Assembly (NCBI RefSeq): GCF_039555335.1
Contig: NC_092629.1
Location: 310,001-374,000 of the forward strand
Reading direction: 5' to 3'
Origin: Amphiura filiformis
Taxonomy: Eukaryota; Echinodermata; Ophiuroidea; Amphilepidida; Amphiuridae
Length of the DNA: 64,000 nucleotides
Shown: positions 58,006-64,000 of the stretch, in pieces
Numbering within the stretch: position 1 is the first letter of the stretch
Layout: the number at the start of each line of letters is the position of its first letter
Position numbers and translations under genes: made by a program
Notes under the pieces: generated by a model
Databases searched by the model: none
What the model was told of the DNA's origin: nothing
Seen by the model: the letters and a program-made list of their open reading frames with translations, nothing else

Positions 58006-58760
58006 TATTTTTGAAAACTTTCTGCAAAACATTCCAACTTATGTTTTTAAATGTTGACAAAATATTTGCAAATATGCTTGCCAAAATATATATTTTATAA
58101 AATCATTTTGACATTTTAAAAATGTTATTGTGTTTTTCATATAAAACGTTTTTAATGTTTTATTCATGACCTTTATTAACCTGTCATTTAAATGTTATTA
58201 AAACATTTTGACTGAAACCAAAACATGTTTATGACCTGGTTATAACATTTTGACCAAAACCAAAACATTTTGACCAAAACCAAAACATGTTTATAACCTG
58301 GTTATAACATTTTGACCAAAACCAAAACATGTTTATAACCTGGTTATAACATTTTGACCAAAACCAAAACATGTTTATAACCTGGTTATAACATTTTGAC
58401 CAAAACCAAAACATGTTTATAACCTGGTTATAACATTTTGACCAAAACCAAAACATGTTTTTAACCTGGTTATAACATTTTGACCAAAACCAAAACATGT
58501 TTATAACCTGGTTATTCGCCCTTTGCACCGCCATCTTGCTCTCCAAAATGAGGTTCTCCCTGCAAACGCATGCACAAAATGTGCCTTTTTGTTTATCACA
58601 CTTTTCAACAATAGGCTTTTGCAAGGCGTATGGGGTAATTAAAGCATGTGCTTGACAGGCGCAGGCCGCAGGCACACTCTTTGCAGGTTGAACCTCATTT
58701 TGAGATAACCGTGCGATCGGTGAATAACGTTTCAGAAACATTTTTATGTTTGCTGGGTTT
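57905..58760. mobile_element. CCCAGCAAACACA-type MITE with internal tandem expansion
   Basis: Starts CCCAGCAACCACAAAATG and ends TTTATGTTTGCTGGGTT. It contains the 42-bp tandem repeat at 58206-58515 and a GC-richer insert at 58516-58720. Confidence 0.65.
58206..58515. repeat. 42-bp tandem repeat (~7 copies)
   Basis: Unit parts ATGTTTATAACCTGGTTATA and ACATTTTGACCAAAACCAAA are repeated with very few changes. The period of 42 is a multiple of three and leaves the antisense frame open. Confidence 0.92.
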
Positions 58761-58925
58761 GACAGATATTTTTCCTAGTTTCTTCACAAATGTATTATCA
58801 GATTTTGGACACCCCCCCCCCCACAAAAGGACCTTCGTTGATAGGATATCAATGAACTTTTGGTTTGAAAAGTGGACAGTTAAAATATTCACAACATGGA
58901 AGCACAATTTTGCAGAAAATCTTTG

Positions 58926-60036
58926 GAATCAAAAAAGATACCGTACCCTCCTTTAGTTTATTGTAAACTAAGGAATCAAAAAAGATACCGTACCCTCCTT
59001 TAGTTTATTGTAAACTAAGGAATAAAAAAAGATACCGTACCCTCCTTTAGTTTATTGTAAACTAAAAAGATACCGTGCCTCCTTTAGTTTATTGTAAACT
59101 AAGGAATAAAAAAGATACCGTGCCCTCCTTTAGTTTATTGTAAACTAAAAAGATACCGTGCCTCCTTTAGTTTATTGTAAACTAAAAAGATACCGTACCC
59201 TCCTTTAGTTTATTGTAAACTAAAAAGATACCGTGCCCTCCTTTAGTTTATTGTAAACTAAAAAGATACCGTACCCTCCTTTAGTTTATTGTAAACTAAA
59301 AAGATACCGTGCCTCTCCTTTAGTTTATTGTAAACTAAAAAGATACCGTACTCTCCTTTAGTTTATTGTAAACTAAAAAGATACCGTACCCTCCTTTAGT
59401 TTATTGTAAACTAAAAAAGATACCGTACCCTCCTTTAGTTTATTGTAAACTAAAAAAGATACCGTACCCTCCTTTAGTTTATTGTAAACTAAAAAAGATA
59501 CCGTACCCTCCTTTAGTTTATTGTAAACTAAGGAAGTTTATTGTAAACTAAAAAAGATACCGTACCCTCCTTTAGTTTATTGTAAACTAAGGAATCAAAA
59601 AAGATACCGTACCCTCCTTTAGTTTATTGTAAACTAAAAAGATACCGTGCATTCTCCTTTAGTTTATTGTAAACTAAAAAAGATACCGTATTCCCTCCTT
59701 TAGTTTATTGTAAACTAAAAAGATACCGTACCTCCTTTAGTTTATTGTAAACTAAAAAGATACCGTACCCTCCTTTAGTTTATTGTAAACTAAAAAGATA
59801 CCGTGCCCTCCTTTAGTTTATTGTAAACTAAAAAAGATACCGCACCCTCCTTTAGTTTATTGTAAACTAAAAAAGATACTGCACCCTCCTTTAGTTTATT
59901 GTAAACTAAAAAGATACCGTGCATCTCCTTTAGTTTATTGTAAACTAAAAAAGAAACTAAAAAGATACTGCACCTCCTTTAGTTTATTGTAAACTAAAAA
60001 GATACCGTACCCTCCTTTAGTTTATTGTAAACTAAG
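58926..60036 (-). repeat. Hairpin tandem array (~27 units, 38-50 bp) with AATAAA in each unit
   Basis: Units read AAAAAGATACCGTACCCTCC followed by TTTAGTTTA-TTG-TAAACTAAA. By direct count there are about 27 units. The 9-bp arms form a perfect hairpin. Read on the minus strand, each hairpin contains AATAAA, the canonical poly(A) signal. The array lies 128 bp downstream of the minus-strand stop codon at 60164. Unit length varies mainly through A-run length and GGAATC spacers. Confidence 0.92.
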
Positions 60037-60163
60037 GAAACGTATACATTTCATATGACAATAATGTGATTATTACAGACACAAATATTGCCATGACAAA
60101 TGCCCATATCTATGTACTCCTCCAGTCACCTTTGACCTCATTCCAGTCACCTTTGACCTGTCA

Positions 60164-60269
60164 TCAACTGCTCTGTGAATTTTTCTCGCCACCATTCTGT
60201 GCTCCTTGAGGCTTTGGTTGTTTCTTCTCTACAAAGGTATAATAGGAGTAGAATAAACTACCAACCACA
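60164..60269 (-). CDS. SLC35D: SLC35D-type nucleotide-sugar transporter, last coding exon
   Basis: Terminal coding exon of the gene. A polypyrimidine/TTTCAG acceptor precedes it (intron side 60270 upward). The split codon AG|T joins exon 61872-61954 to give Ser, then VVGSLFYSYYTFVEKK followed by a polar tail rich in Gln, Gly and Asn ending SQSS and TGA. The first part is the last transmembrane helix; the tail would face the cytosol, as in SLC35 transporters. The sequence matches the end of animal SLC35D1/D2 (Golgi/ER antiporters moving UDP-sugars into the lumen for glycan synthesis), as I recall those families. I cannot separate D1 from D2 with the N-terminal half missing. Confidence 0.9.
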
Positions 60270-61871
60270 CTGAAAGAAAATGAACAACAGATTAGCAGTT
60301 AGTGTAGGTGTTATCGACACATGATTTCTATTTCAACACTTTGTGGGGGAAAATGTGACAATTAACATGTGTCGACACTCGTAATGAGACCTAATAAATG
60401 CTGAAAAAATGAAAGATAAGCTTAAAATCATGCTGATATGAGTTACGATCACTGACTTCCGGTGTAAACATACTTCCTGGTTCATTCTACTTCCAGGATG
60501 CGTTCAACTTCAGGAGGTAATTTTCGATTTTCCGGCAAAAACATGATTGTATGGTAAGCTTATTTGGACAAAATAGCATGGAAATTTCGTTTTCTCTTTT
60601 GATATGTGTCGTAAAGTGTCGAAAAGGGAGTTTAATTTGACATGTCGGATTTAGGGTCATGTCAACGATAATACGACACATACGACATTTGATAACACCC
60701 TTAGCAGTTGGCCACAGAATTAAAACCAAAGAACCAGGACTAGACCGTTATCTTGATACATGCATGGGGCAAAAATTGGGGGTATTCGGTTTAGCTTGGA
60801 ATATGGTCGAGACAATCATTGTCATATGAGATGCAATTCACCCGGTACAACCTGCACACGCCATACCTAAACACTTCAGATGAGACGCATTATTGTTTTC
60901 ACCCGTTTACGCCCACCATCGGCAAGGACCTGAATACCCCCATTTTTTTCCACATAGCTGACGGAGCTTATGTGGTTGTATAGGGAGTCCGGGTTCTCTG
61001 GTTTTAATTCTGTGCAGTCAGCCCAAGTCCAGTTATTCCTTTAATTTTACACGAAATTAGTGTTAGGTTTAGGGTTAGGATTAGGGCTAGGATTAGCTTA
61101 ACCATTGGTTTCTATGAGAGTGAACTACCAAAAGTCGCAGGATTATGTGTGTGAGGAAACTACCGATAATCGCAGGAGCCAATGTTGAAAAGTTGCCCAT
61201 TAAAATACAATCAGCATGTTAATTTAGCCCATCCCTGTTTGCAAATTCTGACAGTGAGCATGTACTCCCATCTTCAGAGCGGCAATGTCGTCTACATCAC
61301 ATACTGTCAGATCTCAAAAGACAGCCGTTTGTGGTTTTTATTATCATTGTTGTATTTTCATATCATTTTATATTTCAGCATACCTCTTTTATTAATGGAC
61401 ATGAGACTGCAATACTGTGATACATCAAAATTAATATATATAATCTTTATTTTACAGTGTAGTGTACCACATCACAATAAGCCAAATCGGCATTAGAAGT
61501 TTGCAATGCATTGTGGGACAGTTTTTGCATTTTTAGGACACTTTGTCCTTTGACCTATCGCGAAAATTCAGAAATATTTGTTTTTGTGCATACACAAATT
61601 ATTTTAAAAAGTTTTACTAGAATAAAAACAAATCCAAAAAATATATTTGTTATATAAATTAATTATTTAAATATTTTTAATGATAACATTTTTACAATAA
61701 TAGATAAATAAATAATAATTAGAGCAATTTCCCCGAAATGTCAGAGGTCAAAGTGTCCTAAAAGTGCTCTCAAAAACCGGAAGTCACAATGGCGACAATA
61801 ACAACAAAAAATCACACAAGGCAGCCTTTTGAGATACAGCAGTAAGAGATGCAGAAAATAATGTGGCATAC
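60270..61871 (-). other. Intron of the SLC35D-type gene
   Basis: An intron bounded by GT (61871) and AG (60270). It contains a TTAGGG-like patch at about 61068-61096 and two copies of a 19-bp paired motif near its far end. No coding or RNA feature is recognised. Confidence 0.75.
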
Positions 61872-61954
61872 CTTATATTTAATCCAATAAAGTTTGTCCA
61901 GGAGAATATATAATCACCTCCAAACACCATGCCTACATAGGTTGTGAGTAGATT
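61872..61954 (-). CDS. SLC35D: SLC35D-type transporter, penultimate exon
   Basis: An 83-bp exon with acceptor CTCCTACAG and donor AG|GTATGC. It encodes [24 protein letters not shown] and LNI plus two bases of a split Ser codon. GGDYIF-WTNF-GLN is a hallmark of SLC35D proteins, near the loop between the last two membrane helices. Phase 0 at its 5' end agrees with the exon at 63123-63201. Confidence 0.92.
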
Positions 61955-62009
61955 CTGTAGGAGAAAGAAATACATGCAGAAATAAATAAGAAATAAATTT
62001 TGAATTTAT

Positions 62010-62205
62010 ATACTGCAAAAGTGGATATTTTCGCACTCAATGCAGCTATCGTGAAAATAAAAACACACAAATATGTTCTTTTTATGTATAGGTCTATGTA
62101 AGAAAACTCACAATCACAAATTTAAAAATAAGTGAAATGGTTAAAAATCGACAAAGCACGAAAATTTACACACAAAAAAATAACCACTTTTACGGATGAT
62201 TCAAA
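62010..62205. mobile_element. CTGCAAAAGTGGATATTTTCGC repeat family, copy 2 (intronic)
   Basis: The left end ACTGCAAAAGTGGATATTTT and right end ATAACCACTTTTACGG are imperfect inverted repeats. The interior (AATATGTTCTTTTTATGTAT, AGGTCTATGTAAGAAAACTC) matches 54960-55110. It lies in the intron upstream of exon 61872-61954. Confidence 0.7.
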
Positions 62206-62934
62206 CCGCTCTAATTTTGCCGCAACTGGCAAATCATCAGAATCAGATCGCATCAACTAGGCTGATTGCAGCTGAACACGGCCCACACCTATCCGCACTT
62301 AGATTGTAATATCCACCAATTATCTGTGCAGCTCCCAAAATTCCATTGGGTGGAGGAAGTTTTTGATAACGAAACAACTAATCACCGGACTTTGAAAGCA
62401 GGAGGAAAAACCGGAGATCCCGGAGTTAAAACACTTCATGGGAATTTCAACACATATAGATAGGTCACACCTGTTATGTATTATTGCCTACCACATCACT
62501 CATGTACTGAACCACACACATTTAAACATCACCCATGCTATATGATTCAGTATAGGGACATCTATTACGTTCCTTTGGCAGTGGTGTGTGTCTAAACACA
62601 CAGCTGAAACATGAAAGTCCACTTATAACAAAAAGCCTGAATAAGCCTGAAAAATAGTGTGAAAATGACCAGAATGGCCCTAAAACAGGCTGATAATAAA
62701 AGAAATTTCATAAAGCTGGACTACGCAAAAGCCTGAATTCAGGCAAAAGCATGAAAACTTGCAACCCTGGTCTCACCTTTTGAAAATCAAAAACCAATTT
62801 GCTCAGATGTAAATGTTTGAGAAAATCATCATTAGAATCATCTGTGCATCATTAGTGTAACCACATCACACCCTTACTGATGAACCACTAATAGAAACAC
62901 CAGCCATTCTGTATGTCAAATTTGATTCAGTATA

Positions 62935-63082
62935 TTGTCGTTGGGCAGGAAAAACCTCATGTGTGTGTTTGTGGCCCCTGAACATGTTTGAAACAAAACT
63001 GCCAGCCAGTTACATAAAAGGTTTTGCTTTAAGCATGTTCAGAGGCCAATGACACACATGAGATTTTCCTGCCCAATGACAA
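62935..63082. mobile_element. TTGTTGGGCAGGAAAA foldback MITE, copy 1 (intronic)
   Basis: Arms TTGTCGTTGGGCAGGAAAAA and TTTTCCTGCCCAATGACAA with inner GGCC-CCTGAACATGTTT and AAGCATGTTCAGAGGCC form a ~148-bp palindrome 40 bp from exon 63123-63201. Relatives are at 63627-63756 and, as one arm, at 54840-54900. Confidence 0.82.
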
Positions 63083-63122
63083 CAATGTGGGCAATAAAAA
63101 ACTCTGATGACACTTATCTTAC

Positions 63123-63201
63123 CTTTAGACAGCCGACAATTGTTGTAGTTAGCGCTGAGTTATAAGCTGTACATAACATAATTGAATACATCAATATAAA
63201 C
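63123..63201 (-). CDS. SLC35D: SLC35D-type transporter, exon with YNSALTTT motif
   Basis: A 79-bp exon with acceptor TTTTTCTCTTGCAG and donor AAAG|GTAAGA. After one base completing an upstream codon it encodes [12 protein letters not shown] and [14 protein letters not shown], the conserved membrane helix of nucleotide-sugar transporters in the drug/metabolite transporter superfamily. It joins in phase to NLLTTY in the next exon. Earlier exons lie beyond 64000; I see none in 63202-64000. The three exons are intact and show no lesion. Confidence 0.92.
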
Positions 63202-63287
63202 CTGCAAGAGAAAAATAATCATGTTATGAACTGAGAAAAGATGAACATGAAAATACTAGAAATAGTTGCATACAACATCACTACATG

Positions 63288-63499
63288 ATTCCTATTGGGG
63301 CTGCCTGCACAGGTACACCGTTCCCAAGGTGTGTCGACTGGTACACACAGAGTACCTACGTCACAGTACCAATGCTGCTACTGCACAGGACCCACCAGCA
63401 GTGGTATTGCAGTGGTACTGATACTTCCCTGCTATTGTACAGTACCATTCAAGTACCTTGGCCACATTGTACCTGTATGCAGGCTGCCCCAATAGGAAT
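63288..63499. mobile_element. ~212-bp MITE with ATTCCTATTGGGGCTGCCTG ends (intronic)
   Basis: Left ATTCCTATTGGGGCTGCCTG and right CAGGCTGCCCCAATAGGAAT are inverted repeats. The interior is rich in GTACC/GGTAC motifs and open in two frames without recognisable similarity. Confidence 0.8.
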
Positions 63500-63626
63500 G
63501 TTGTAGAGATACTAGGGAAATGAGAATTGATTTGATTTTAATGACTTGTCTGGCTGCATCACTCTTTTGCTCTGCACTTTGAATCCTCCGGTAAAGACGC
63601 ATTATAAGTGTCAGGTATTTTTTTAT

Positions 63627-63756
63627 CGTTGTTGGGCAGGAAAATCCTCCTATGAGTCATTGGCCCCTTAAAGCAAAACTACCTATGTAACCTGTACTGC
63701 AGTTAAACATGTTCAGGGGCCATAAGCACATAGGAGATTTTTCCTGCCCAACAACG
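63627..63756. mobile_element. TTGTTGGGCAGGAAAA foldback MITE, copy 2 (intronic)
   Basis: Ends CGTTGTTGGGCAGGAAAA and its reverse complement ending CCCAACAACG are perfect. Inner CATGTTCAGGGGCC/GGCCCCTTAA pairing is shared with copy 1. It lies in the next intron upstream. Confidence 0.85.
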
Positions 63757-64000
63757 TTATCTATTTTACAAATGGATTTAAGGAAACCATTTGCAGCTTG
63801 GGGATTAGAGGATGCGGGGTAGAACAGTCAATCATGACATAGCTACACTTATCATTAAAAAGAATTGTGAAACCTGGGGACATCAGGGTTAATCATCCCC
63901 ATTATATGCTCAAAACATAAGAAAGTTTGGCCACAAAAACACAACTGAATGTATGCACAAGGTTTATGTGCCATTTAGCCCCAGTGCAATGATCCCAAAG

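Noticed and set aside
58229..58741. 170-residue minus-strand frame with repeated NQVINMFWFWSKCY
   Set aside because: Product of the 42-bp tandem repeat inside a MITE; no independent support.
63285..63506. Two overlapping small plus-strand frames (66 and 73 residues)
   Set aside because: They lie inside an intronic MITE with inverted ends and have no similarity or conservation.

Overview
The window looks like AT-rich animal nuclear DNA dominated by repeats. Support: exon-intron structure with GT/AG splice sites, several non-LTR retrotransposons, a Penelope-like element, tRNA-derived repeats and many foldback DNA elements. A marine invertebrate is likely, possibly a non-vertebrate deuterostome such as an echinoderm or hemichordate. 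That placement is inference from repeat style, including a recurrent TAGGCCTA palindrome.

Layout: 0-14.4 kb is a mosaic of repeated blocks, hAT-type and other short inverted-repeat elements, and a broken Penelope-like element. 14.4-18.6 kb holds an isolated histone-type stem-loop and decayed, inverted copies of a 90-bp satellite. 18.7-22.6 kb is a nest: an L1/Tx1-like LINE split by the 3' end of a second LINE, which is itself split by a palindromic TA-flanked element. 24.6-28.7 kb has tRNA-like repeats, one split by a 5'-truncated L1/Tx1-like LINE with a perfect 15-bp target duplication. 28.7-35.5 kb carries further DNA elements, a ~125-bp tandem repeat and another histone-type stem-loop.

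The centre of the window (35.6-50.7 kb) is one array of about 145 copies of a 90-bp satellite, interrupted near its left edge by a 5'-truncated LINE. Because 90 is a multiple of three, the array is open in one frame on each strand (2,850 codons on +, 3,568 on -). It also has higher-order structure, including two 2.51-kb blocks that differ at two bases by eye. The + frame reads as a polar 30-residue amphipathic repeat. However, recurrent differences between copies are almost all amino-acid changing, and stops and a frameshift occur, so I favour a satellite over a gene while leaving the question open.

50.7-60 kb is again short inverted-repeat elements, a tRNA-derived SINE and small tandem arrays. 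The only confidently recognised host gene is at the right edge on the minus strand: the last three coding exons of an SLC35D-type nucleotide-sugar transporter (60164-63201). About 130 bp past its stop codon lies a ~27-copy hairpin array in which each unit carries AATAAA in the sense orientation of that gene.
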